The notes beneath the pieces were generated by a model that did not search any database, had not been told where the DNA came from, and was given only the letters and a program-made list of their open reading frames with translations. Below, piece after piece: positions 1-6,314 of a stretch of 9,783 nt of DNA. This stretch comes from Bryobacterales bacterium (lineage in GTDB: Bacteria > Acidobacteriota > Terriglobia > Bryobacterales > Bryobacteraceae): assembly GCA_003142355.1 (NCBI GenBank), contig PLMF01000244.1, positions 1 through 9,783 of the forward strand, written 5' to 3'. Within the stretch, counting starts at the first letter, position 1; each line of letters starts with the position of its first letter. The position numbers and the translations under genes were made by a program.

Positions 1-378
1 GGCTGGCGCAACATCATCGAGAAGATGCACATGACGGCGACGCTCACCAAGTGGTATGAGGAGCGCGGCCGGCACGAGATCTTCGCCGGCGGCAAGTCAG
101 TGCCGCTGAACAGCCTGGAGCACTCGCTGGTGCTGCGCCAGGAGCTGGTGACGACCGAAGCGCAGCACGACCTGGACCGCCTGGGCATCGCCAAGAACGC
201 CCGTGAAGAGAAGACCCGCGCGCGCGACGCCAGGCTGAAAGAGCGGCAGGAGCAGGAGCGGATGATGAAGCTCTACCGCGAGCACGTGCTGAAAGAGCAG
301 CCCGGGCCGGAGCTGGTGCAGATCGGCAGCATGCCACCGGCAGAAGACCGCGAAGAAGTGGGCAGCTTCGGCGACTGA
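1..378 (+). CDS. Unrecognised charged protein, 3' end only
   Basis: The reading frame is open from the first base and stops at TGA 376-378, giving 125 visible residues. The true start may lie outside the window; internal ATGs at 25 and 31 have no clear Shine-Dalgarno sequence. I do not recognise the family. The first ~55 residues are mixed and contain the stretch KWYEERGRHEIFAGG. Residues ~62-100 are very rich in Arg, Lys and Glu and look like a continuous helix or coiled coil. The tail is acidic and ends EEVGSFGD. No signal peptide or membrane segment is visible, so a cytoplasmic or DNA/RNA-associated role is possible but unproven. It is followed after 9 bp by the palindromic element at 388-499. 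Coding status rests on the open frame and codon use; function is unknown. Confidence 0.65.
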   Translation, partial: GWRNIIEKMHMTATLTKWYEERGRHEIFAGGKSVPLNSLEHSLVLRQELVTTEAQHDLDRLGIAKNAREEKTRARDARLKERQEQERMMKLYREHVLKEQPGPELVQIGSMPPAEDREEVGSFGD

Positions 379-387
379 GAAACCAAT

Positions 388-499
388 GTGGCGCAGACTC
401 TCAGTCTGCTGCGTCCCGACTCATCGGGACGCCTGCCGGACGCGCACCGAAGAGCGTCCCGACGAGTCGGGACGCGGCAGGCACGAGTGCCTGCGCCAC
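388..499. repeat. Intergenic palindromic element with four nested hairpins (REP/MITE-like)
   Basis: A 112-bp inverted repeat bounded by GTGGCGCAG (388-396) and its exact complement CTGCGCCAC (491-499). The left arm (388-432) and right arm (454-499) are near-identical as reverse complements, and each arm contains two hairpins of its own. Left arm: 393-409 (7-bp stem, CTC loop) and 411-432 (9-bp stem built on GCGTCCCGA). Right arm: 454-475 (10-bp stem, 2-nt loop) and 477-494 (8-bp stem, GCAGGCAC with GTGCCTGC). About 21 bp (433-453) lie between the arms. Where the arms differ, the stems differ on both sides so that pairing is kept. No transposase, no clear target-site duplication and no T-tract are seen. 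It could be a non-autonomous mobile palindrome, a bidirectional terminator or an mRNA-stabilising structure between two co-directional genes. Confidence 0.85.
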
Positions 500-526
500 G
501 GAGAACCCTGCTAACCTGTTCATGAG

Positions 527-997
527 TTGCGGGACATCAGGCGAAGGGACAGGGCGCTTACCGAGGAGCAGGCCCGGGAGATTCTGGCGCGGGCGGAGCA
601 CGGCGTGCTAGCCACCGTGGGCGCCGACGGATGGCCGTATGCCGTCCCCGTGAACCACGTGCTCGCCGGGGACGTGCTCTACATTCACTGCGCCACGGAG
701 GGACACAAGCTGGAGAATATCGCCCATGAAGAGCGAGTCTCCTTCTGCGCCGTGGCGAGCGCCAGGGTGTTGCCGGCCAGTCTGTCCACCCTCTATGAGA
801 GCGCCATCGTATTCGGCCGGGCGGCCCTGGTGACGGATCCGACGGAGAAACGGCGGGGTCTGGAGCTTCTGGCCGTCCGTTTCTGCGGGGCGCTGACGCC
901 CGAGGCGGAAAAGGCCATCGCCACTTCGGCCTCCCGAACCGCCGTGGTGCGCATCCGGATCGAACGAATCGCCGGCAAGGCCCATCGTTCCGCGTAA
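527..997 (+). CDS. NimA-like pyridoxamine 5'-phosphate oxidase family flavoprotein
   Basis: A 156-residue protein of the split-barrel FMN-binding fold, close to the nitroimidazole-resistance (Nim) type of the pyridoxamine-phosphate-oxidase superfamily. Visible hallmarks are an N-terminal basic MRDIRRRDR stretch, then GVLATVG (residues ~26-32), WPYAVPVNHV (~36-45), LYIHCATEGHKLENI (~51-65, with the family G-H-K signature), VSFCAV (~71-76) and a YESAIVFGRA strand (~90-99). Length matches the family. It is probably a cytoplasmic, FMN- or other flavin-dependent reductase or oxidase; Nim proteins reduce nitroimidazoles, but the native substrate here is unknown and PLP synthesis is unlikely. The start is TTG 527: an in-frame TAA lies at 512-514, the ATG at 522 is in another frame, and no in-frame ATG exists near the N-terminus. 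The Shine-Dalgarno signal is weak. The preceding palindromic element ends 27 bp upstream. Confidence 0.88.
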   Translation: MRDIRRRDRALTEEQAREILARAEHGVLATVGADGWPYAVPVNHVLAGDVLYIHCATEGHKLENIAHEERVSFCAVASARVLPASLSTLYESAIVFGRAALVTDPTEKRRGLELLAVRFCGALTPEAEKAIATSASRTAVVRIRIERIAGKAHRSA

Positions 998-1022
998 AGT
1001 CCGCACATCGCCACGCGGCTGG

Positions 1023-1037
1023 GCGTATACTATATGC
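1023..1037 (+). promoter_or_regulatory. Near-palindrome containing a possible -10 box
   Basis: GCGTATA-C-TATATGC is a 7+7 inverted repeat with one mismatched pair, in the 110-bp gap before the gene at 1108. It contains TATACT (1026-1031), one base from a consensus -10. No convincing -35 box is seen 16-18 bp upstream. It could be a promoter overlapped by an operator for the downstream surface protein. This rests only on sequence shape. Confidence 0.3.
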
Positions 1038-1095
1038 GACCCTGGACTGCAAAATCCCGGTCAACGGCTGTAGTATGCCATCGAGTTTCGATTTG

Positions 1096-1100
1096 AAGGA
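1096..1100 (+). promoter_or_regulatory. Ribosome binding site that sets the start at 1108
   Basis: AAGGA at 1096-1100 lies 7 nt before ATG 1108. An upstream in-frame ATG at 1075 has no such signal and would put 11 extra residues in front of the signal peptide. The start at 1108 is therefore preferred. Confidence 0.75.
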
Positions 1101-1107
1101 GTCACCG

Positions 1108-1686
1108 ATGAAGCTCTTTTTCTCGGTTCTGCGGTCTCCCGTCTTGTGGATTGCCGTCGTCTTGCCGGCAAGCCTATGGGCTACGTCTCCCTTGCCGCCC
1201 ACCATCAGCAAGGCGTTCGGCGCGGCCAACATTCCGGTGGGCGGGACCACCAGCCTCGGCTTCACCATCACCGACCCCAACGCCGGCGGGTCGCTGACCG
1301 GAGTCGGCTTCACCGACACCCTGCCCGCGGGGCTGGTGGTGTCCTCACCCAACGGCCTCGCCGGCTCCTGCGGCGGGGGCACCATCACGGCCACGGCCGG
1401 ATCCGGCTCGGTAAGCCTGTCGGGAGCGACGCTGGCGGCGAGCTCTTCCTGCACCTTCTCGGTGAACGTTACAGGCACGACGGCGGGAACGCAGAACAAC
1501 ACCACGAGCACAGTCAGCTCGAACGAGGGCGGCGCCGGCGGCGTGGCTTCGGCGAGCCTCGTAGTGCAAACTCCTACCGTTCCAGTGTTATCGCCGCGGG
1601 CGCTGGCTGGACTCGCTCTGCTCCTGGCAGGCTTGGGATGGGGTTTTGCATCGCTTCGGGGTCAGCGATCCCGTCCGAACGTATAA
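1108..1686 (+). CDS. Secreted DUF7933/DUF11-like surface protein with IPTL-CTERM-like tail
   Basis: A 192-residue exported protein. Residues 1-26 form a signal peptide: MKLFFSVLR, then a hydrophobic core ending near SLWATS. Residues ~30-153 form one beta-sandwich repeat of the DUF7933/DUF11-like type, with PTISKAFG, a TSLGFTITDPNAG strand pair, the landmark FTDTLPAGLVV (68-78), a paired-Cys segment (C88 and C115) and a CTFSVNVTGTTAGT strand. The C-terminus reads VPVLS (158-162), then a hydrophobic helix (~164-182) and a basic RGQRSRP end. This is the layout of IPTL-CTERM sorting signals, although the motif is VPVLS rather than IPTLS. It is probably delivered to the cell surface; no catalytic site is seen and an adhesive or structural role is a guess. 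Its last 25 bp overlap the 3' end of the convergent porin gene. Confidence 0.85.
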   Translation: MKLFFSVLRSPVLWIAVVLPASLWATSPLPPTISKAFGAANIPVGGTTSLGFTITDPNAGGSLTGVGFTDTLPAGLVVSSPNGLAGSCGGGTITATAGSGSVSLSGATLAASSSCTFSVNVTGTTAGTQNNTTSTVSSNEGGAGGVASASLVVQTPTVPVLSPRALAGLALLLAGLGWGFASLRGQRSRPNV

Positions 1687-2972
1687 CTCTGGAAGACAAA
1701 TAGATAATTGGTGTTGACTCCGGGCGTGGTGGCGCGCAGGAATTCGCCCGCAAAGACATGCGCCACGCCCGCTCCAAACGTCCACCCGGAGGCCTGGTAT
1801 GTTCCAAATACATCGGTCTCTTGTCCGACGTGCGTTCCAGCGGTACCTTTCGCGGAGCGCACGATGGCCGCGCCGGAGCTGTTGTAGAGCGCATCCGCCG
1901 GGCTGGCCAGCCACCAGTTGTTATACATCACGCTGATGGCCAGCGGTTTCGTGACGTGCAGCGTGTCCAGCGACCGCGCATTGTGCAGGTTGCGCCAGCC
2001 GAACAGGTCGGCGCGGCCAAACCGGTCGTGGTTGGACGCGTAAAGCGGGTCGAACGTATTGTCGCGCGTGGCCGCGTTCCGGCTGCCGGACGCGTACTTG
2101 TATTCCGCTTCCAAATCGAGTGGTCTCACGATTTGAACCCGGCGGGAAACGCCGCTGAACCACGCATATCCACGATGCGCCACGAGGCCCGTCTTCCCGT
2201 CTTGGATGACCGCCTCGAGGCTGTACTGGAACGACGCCGGCAGAGGCCCCTCGGCGCGGCCGCCCAGCGTGTTCGTGCCCAAGCGGCCGACTCCAGTAAA
2301 ACCACCTACCCGATTCTGATCGTGACGGAGTAAGTAGAAATCCACTGTCCCCTTGGGGATGATCTTGGTGAAGGTGTCATATGTGCCCCAAACCCGGTCG
2401 CCCAGATCGGGCACATTGAACTTGTCCGCCAGAATCTTCACCTGGGAGACCATGAGCACCTCGAGGCGCGCGCCCGGCAAGCGGTAATAGAGGCGCGCGG
2501 TGTCGTAGCTGCGCGAGGTGTTACTCCATTGCGAATCGCCGATCAGGCGGCCGCGGCCTTCTCCTAGGCTGATCACCTGCCGGCCAAAAACAGCTCCGAA
2601 CCCGGTCTTGCGCTGGGCGAAAAACTCCAGGAAGGCCTCATGCAGATCCATGGAATCGCGCGCGGTGGTGGGGGCCACGCCGCCGTACTCCGGCGCACGC
2701 GCGTCCTGGCCGGTGGCCGAGATGCGGAACCAGTCCGCCGCATCGAACTGCGCGCCGATGCGCGTGCGAACGAGAGGGTTATCGAGATTCTTGGCCAGCC
2801 CGAAGTTGTTCCCCGTGCGCGATTCGTCACGCACGCGGAATTCGAAAATCAACCGGAAGCGGCCGCCAGTCTCTTGCGCCAGCAGCTTGTTCAATTCGTC
2901 GCCTGGACTGGGAATCTGAGCTGCCAGTGTTCCGCCGGTCAGGAGCAGGATGACAGCTCGAAACCGCTTCAC
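1662..2972 (-). CDS. Alginate-export-family outer-membrane porin
   Basis: A 436-residue beta-barrel protein. It begins MKRFRAVILLLTGGTLAAQ, a signal peptide probably cleaved before or near Q19. The body alternates polar and aromatic residues in barrel strands. Family landmarks are FGRQ (129-132), a run to SYDTARLYYR (155-164), YKYASGSRN (291-299), and the conserved loop FDPLYASNHDRFGRADLFGWRNL split across residues 307-329. These match the alginate export family (Pfam Alginate_exp), used broadly for outer-membrane channels; actual alginate transport is not implied. The barrel ends in strand FVFQSYTF followed by GRDR, so the terminal aromatic is not the very last residue. The start is GTG 2972-2970, which overlaps the TGA of the upstream PKD gene (GTGA). 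The frame stays open upstream to 3197, but that part is the shadow of the PKD gene and lacks a signal peptide. Confidence 0.88.
   Translation of the reverse strand: MKRFRAVILLLTGGTLAAQIPSPGDELNKLLAQETGGRFRLIFEFRVRDESRTGNNFGLAKNLDNPLVRTRIGAQFDAADWFRISATGQDARAPEYGGVAPTTARDSMDLHEAFLEFFAQRKTGFGAVFGRQVISLGEGRGRLIGDSQWSNTSRSYDTARLYYRLPGARLEVLMVSQVKILADKFNVPDLGDRVWGTYDTFTKIIPKGTVDFYLLRHDQNRVGGFTGVGRLGTNTLGGRAEGPLPASFQYSLEAVIQDGKTGLVAHRGYAWFSGVSRRVQIVRPLDLEAEYKYASGSRNAATRDNTFDPLYASNHDRFGRADLFGWRNLHNARSLDTLHVTKPLAISVMYNNWWLASPADALYNSSGAAIVRSAKGTAGTHVGQETDVFGTYQASGWTFGAGVAHVFAGEFLRATTPGVNTNYLFVFQSYTFGRDR
2969..2972 (-). promoter_or_regulatory. GTGA stop/start overlap, translational coupling
   Basis: On the minus strand the TGA that ends the PKD protein (2971-2969) overlaps the GTG that starts the porin (2972-2970) by two shared bases. 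This arrangement favours re-initiation by the same ribosome and suggests that the two proteins are made together. Confidence 0.75.
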
Positions 2973-4048
2973 CGCACCACCACGTCCCAGATCTTCGACC
3001 GCCGCGAGCTGCCCGCCGGCCCCTCGATGTTCAGCACCACCACGTACTGTCCAGCCTTCTGATACGCGTGAATCGGGTGCTGGTCGGTAGAACCTGTTCC
3101 GTCGCCGAAATCCCATTTCCAGGATGTAATCTTGCCCACCGACAGGTCCTCGAACGCCACCAGCCGCCGGTTCATGTCCAGTACCTTGAACGACCATTGC
3201 GCTTCGATGGCCTTCTGGAACTGCGGCTCGAGCGGCATCAGCCGGAATGCCACCAGCTCGTCCGCCTTCCCGTACATGGTGTGCTGGCGCGAAAGATTCC
3301 AGAACGCGTGCGCGTTACTGTTGACGTCGTCGTAATCCATCACCGCCCAGGCGAGGCCGATGAGCCTGTTCTCGGTGAGCACCGATTCCACGGCGCGCTG
3401 GGGGCCTTCGCAACCGGCGTAGTCGAACGGGGTGATCCAGAACTCCAGCGTGAGCTTCCCCGCTTCACCCGGCTTGAAGTCGAAATTGTATGCAGCGTTG
3501 GCGTAGGGAAGCTCCTTCACATAGGAGTTGCAGCCCCAGGCCAGCGCCCAGTCCTTGCCCACGGCCGGGGTCATGATGTGGTAGTTCTGCGCCTGCACGC
3601 CGTGCATGGAAAAGTGCGCGTCCCACTGATCGAGTTCCTTGGTGGGCTGGAACTGCGGGATCAGCGGCCCGCCGGAAAGGTCCCCATCCACCACCAGTTC
3701 GAAGGTGTCGTTGTGCAGGTCGGGATGCGAGAAGTCCCAGTAATTGTCATAGGCCTCATATAAGAAGTAGAGGCGGTTCAGGCCCTTGACCCACCCCACC
3801 TTGACCTTGACGTCCAGGTTCGTCTTATCGGGTGCTTTGAACTTGCCGGAATCGTCCACAAGCTGGTCGATACCGATGGCATAATCCTCGGGCACCATGG
3901 CCCAGTCGTCGGCGTTCCCGTCGATACGGGGGATCATGTTGGGCGGAAACTGGAAGACCTTGAAGGTGGTCCCTGGCCGGTCGAGAGCCACGGCCGGATA
4001 GCAGACGAGCGCTGCCAGCACCAGCAGCGGCAAACGAGATGAAGTCAT
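2969..4048 (-). CDS. Secreted CBM9-like / PKD-domain protein
   Basis: A 359-residue exported protein. Residues 1-21 are a signal peptide (MTSSRLPLLVLAALVCYPAVA). The only Cys there follows LAALV, which is a poor lipobox, so a soluble periplasmic or secreted form is more likely than a lipoprotein. Residues ~35-275 resemble the DOMON-like family 9 carbohydrate-binding fold: IPRIDGNADDW at 39-49, a strand with LYFLYEAYDNYWD, and NDTFELVVDGD. Residues ~285-359 form a PKD domain, with WKWDFGDGTG at 310-319, HAY and the closing VVVLNIEG strand. No catalytic residues are recognised, so binding is the likeliest role. The start ATG 4048 has AAGGA six bases upstream. The gene is coupled to the porin by the GTGA overlap and lies 93 bp after the S53 peptidase. 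It may hand a ligand to the porin or act as its outer-surface partner (inference). Confidence 0.88.
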   Translation of the reverse strand: MTSSRLPLLVLAALVCYPAVALDRPGTTFKVFQFPPNMIPRIDGNADDWAMVPEDYAIGIDQLVDDSGKFKAPDKTNLDVKVKVGWVKGLNRLYFLYEAYDNYWDFSHPDLHNDTFELVVDGDLSGGPLIPQFQPTKELDQWDAHFSMHGVQAQNYHIMTPAVGKDWALAWGCNSYVKELPYANAAYNFDFKPGEAGKLTLEFWITPFDYAGCEGPQRAVESVLTENRLIGLAWAVMDYDDVNSNAHAFWNLSRQHTMYGKADELVAFRLMPLEPQFQKAIEAQWSFKVLDMNRRLVAFEDLSVGKITSWKWDFGDGTGSTDQHPIHAYQKAGQYVVVLNIEGPAGSSRRSKIWDVVVR

Positions 4049-4141
4049 GGTAAGTCCTTAAATGCGACGTTACCATACCTCCTTCAGGGTCGATAAACCG
4101 GCCGAGGCTGAGCGGAAGAGTCCCGGCGTCAGAGACTGACC
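4049..4141 (-). promoter_or_regulatory. Leader between S53 peptidase and PKD gene, with two Shine-Dalgarno-like sites
   Basis: Read on the minus strand, this 93-bp gap holds AAGGA (4059-4055) six bases before the PKD start, the working ribosome site. It also holds AAGGAGGT (4084-4077), an 8-base match to the anti-Shine-Dalgarno sequence, 28 bases further up. The stronger site is directly followed by an ATG (4076-4074) that is out of frame with the PKD gene. No T-tract terminator is seen, so read-through from the peptidase gene is possible. No clear promoter is seen either. Confidence 0.45.
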
Positions 4142-6304
4142 CTATTTTCCCCAGTTCCAGTTGGTGACCAGATTGTACGCGTCCACCGAGCCCAGGCCCG
4201 TCGCGAAATTCCAACCCACCCCCGCCGTGTAAGCCGGCGCGAGGGAAGCGGCCGAGGTTGAAAGCCCGCCGTTGTAGCTCACATTCGAGCCGAAGCCTCC
4301 GCGTGGGCCTCTGCCGCCGCCAGCCGGCGTACTCTGCGTCGCGCCAAAGCAGGCCGTTGTGCCGCCGCAGTTTACGTCGATATCGCCCTGCGTCACGTTG
4401 TGGAAGACGCAGCCCGCGGCGGACGCCTCCGAGCTGCAGAAATACTCACTACCGGCCGCTGCCAGTTTGTAATACACGTAATTCGGATTGCCCTGCGCGC
4501 CGCCGCTGTTCTGATTCACCAGCGCCTGAATGCCGGCGAGAATCGGCGCGGAATAAGACGTACCGCCGCCGCCATCCCAGGTACTGGGAGCACCCGCGCA
4601 CGAAGCGCCGCCGGCGCGAATATTCGACCAGCAATCGACGTAATAGTGCCCCCAAACACCGTTGGCGGCGAAGAGAGACACATCGGGGATGTCGCGTACG
4701 CCGTCGCCGGGAATACCCGTGACACCGCCCTGCCAGGAGGGCTTGGCGTAACCTCCGCAAGTGCCGCCGACCACGCCGGTGGATGCGGGAGTGCCGGTGG
4801 CGCAGCCACTCGGCCCGCCGCTTCCCGCGGCTACCACCAGGAAACCGTTGTTCTTCGCCGTCGAGCTGCCGCAGAAGCCGGCCGAGCCGTAGACCGTGCT
4901 ATAGCCAAAAGACGCGGCGAGCTGCCCGTTTGCGCAGGAATCGTTCCAGGGAATCTCGGGGATGTAGGCCAGAGCGGAAGCGAATGTGGCGGAGTTCTTA
5001 CTGCTCCAGTAGGCGTTGTTCGTACCCGCCACGGTGTCGCCAAAATCGGTGCCGCCCACGGCGACGTTGTACGGAGTCGAAGCAAAAGCGCTCACGCCGA
5101 TGCCGTGGGTGGCGCCCTGCGCTCCCGCGTCACAGCTCGCCGCGCCCTCATCCCCGGCCGCAACGAAGACCGAGATGCCTTCCGCTACCGCCTGCTGATA
5201 GATGTCGCTGAAGGCCTTGTTGGAGGCCACGCCGTTTTCGGCCTCACATTCGCCGTAACTGATGCTCACGATGGAAGGATGCGCCGTCTTGTTGTTCACG
5301 AGGTTTTGCAGGGCAATCAGGCCGCCGAAGGTGGTGCGAGTGTTGGCACAGGCCGCGACCTCGATGGTCGCATCCGGTGCCGCGGCGCTGGCCCATTCCG
5401 CATCCAGAATGGCTTCGCCATCGTCGCCGGCGACGACGCCCGGCGCGCTACAGTTATTCGGACCCGAAGCGGGCGCGGGGTGAACCGTGATCAGGCTGCC
5501 ACTCCTGTAACCCGCCAGACCAAAGGTCGAGCGGAATGTGCTCCAGTCGGAGGCCTTGTAGAGATCGGAATCCTCGATAACGGCAATCGTCTGGCCCTTA
5601 CCCGTGGTGCCCGCCGCAAACAACGGGCTCAGATTGTAAATCGTCGCGAGGTCGCCCGGCGTCACCGCCTGATACGTGCTCCTACCCGAAGTGAACGTGT
5701 AATCGGCATGAGCGCGTTTCATCGGGCGCGGGGAAAAATCGTGCAGAGAAACGATGCCGGCCACAGCGGGGGCCAGCGCCTCGGGAATCTCGGGATCGCT
5801 CATGTTGGCAACGTGCCGGACGCCATTAACGTCCAGGTGGTGAATCTCGGTGCGAAAGGCTTCGCGCACCTGTGCGGCGGTCCCGGAAAAGTCGACCGTC
5901 ATGCCGCCGGGCGCAATCGAATTGACCGTAAAGCCGTGGGATTCCAGCCATTGGGTGACGGCAGTACGGTCGGCCTCGGCCGCTCCCCAGGCCGCGCCGA
6001 ATTCACTGGCGGTCATCCAGCGATGGTAGTCGGGCGATGCGGGATCGTGAAGGCTGTCGATGTGTTCTTTGAGGGCCTGTTCGTCGGCGGCGGAGCGCGC
6101 AAGCTGCAGGATCATGTGCTCCATGGGAAAACTGTCGGCCACCGCTCCGCCGTCGTTCCGCGCCGTCGCTTCGGGACGTGTATTGCCGGCCAGAGCGTGT
6201 CTGCGGCTTTCGTCAATGCCGCGGCCGATGAGAGCGGGACGGGATTGCGCGGCGAGAAAACCGGCGCAAGTCAGAAACAGAACAGAGACATGCAATGGGC
6301 GCAT
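4142..6304 (-). CDS. Secreted sedolisin (S53) serine-carboxyl peptidase with pro-domain
   Basis: A 720-residue extracellular acid-type protease precursor. Residues 1-20 are a signal peptide (MRPLHVSVLFLTCAGFLAAQ). Residues ~55-190 are the pro-kumamolisin activation domain, with SLHDPASPDYHRWMT at 84-98. The catalytic domain runs from ~210 to 712. The catalytic Glu/Asp pair is E297 and D301 (GEAILDAEW, the family E-x3-D spacing), the oxyanion Asp is D385 (VAAGDEG), and the nucleophile is S583 in GGTSYSAP. Fourteen Cys outside the signal peptide suggest disulfides. Oddities are FHNVT (634-638) where the calcium-binding segment usually has FHDIT, and a GGGRGPRGG loop (662-670) before the terminal ATGLGSVDAYNLV. 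It should cut extracellular proteins to peptides. It is first in a co-directional cluster with the PKD and porin genes and divergent from the TonB-receptor gene. ATG 6304 is preceded by an AT tract and no Shine-Dalgarno sequence. Confidence 0.95.
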   Translation of the reverse strand: MRPLHVSVLFLTCAGFLAAQSRPALIGRGIDESRRHALAGNTRPEATARNDGGAVADSFPMEHMILQLARSAADEQALKEHIDSLHDPASPDYHRWMTASEFGAAWGAAEADRTAVTQWLESHGFTVNSIAPGGMTVDFSGTAAQVREAFRTEIHHLDVNGVRHVANMSDPEIPEALAPAVAGIVSLHDFSPRPMKRAHADYTFTSGRSTYQAVTPGDLATIYNLSPLFAAGTTGKGQTIAVIEDSDLYKASDWSTFRSTFGLAGYRSGSLITVHPAPASGPNNCSAPGVVAGDDGEAILDAEWASAAAPDATIEVAACANTRTTFGGLIALQNLVNNKTAHPSIVSISYGECEAENGVASNKAFSDIYQQAVAEGISVFVAAGDEGAASCDAGAQGATHGIGVSAFASTPYNVAVGGTDFGDTVAGTNNAYWSSKNSATFASALAYIPEIPWNDSCANGQLAASFGYSTVYGSAGFCGSSTAKNNGFLVVAAGSGGPSGCATGTPASTGVVGGTCGGYAKPSWQGGVTGIPGDGVRDIPDVSLFAANGVWGHYYVDCWSNIRAGGASCAGAPSTWDGGGGTSYSAPILAGIQALVNQNSGGAQGNPNYVYYKLAAAGSEYFCSSEASAAGCVFHNVTQGDIDVNCGGTTACFGATQSTPAGGGRGPRGGFGSNVSYNGGLSTSAASLAPAYTAGVGWNFATGLGSVDAYNLVTNWNWGK

Positions 6305-6314
6305 ATATATATAT
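6303..6314. repeat. (AT)6 tract abutting the S53 start codon
   Basis: Six AT dinucleotides occupy 6303-6314 and include the first two bases of the peptidase ATG on the minus strand. In transcription order it reads TTTAATATATATATATG. It is the most AT-rich point of a GC-rich window. It sits where a Shine-Dalgarno sequence would be expected and could hold a -10 element. Confidence 0.8.

Noticed and set aside
433..453. A single CRISPR-like repeat/spacer unit inside the palindromic element
   Set aside because: There are only two arms, in inverted rather than direct orientation, with no further units and no cas gene.
558..1511. A 317-codon minus-strand frame across the flavoprotein and surface-protein genes
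   Set aside because: It spans two well-supported plus-strand genes and the gap between them, with no domain or start signal of its own.
1646..1700. Possible shared intrinsic terminator between the convergent genes (ATCGCT...AGCGAT)
   Set aside because: The stem is only six pairs with an eight-base loop and has no T-tract in either direction.
1146..1703. A 185-codon plus-strand frame inside the surface-protein gene
   Set aside because: It is a +1 shadow rich in His/Arg; the other frame carries the signal peptide, the beta-sandwich and the sorting tail.
2973..3197. N-terminal extension of the porin to 3197
   Set aside because: The extra residues overlap the PKD gene, are low in order, and would bury the signal peptide that follows GTG 2972.
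3068..3763. A 231-codon plus-strand frame
   Set aside because: It is antisense to the CBM9-like/PKD gene, which has a ribosome site and clear domains.
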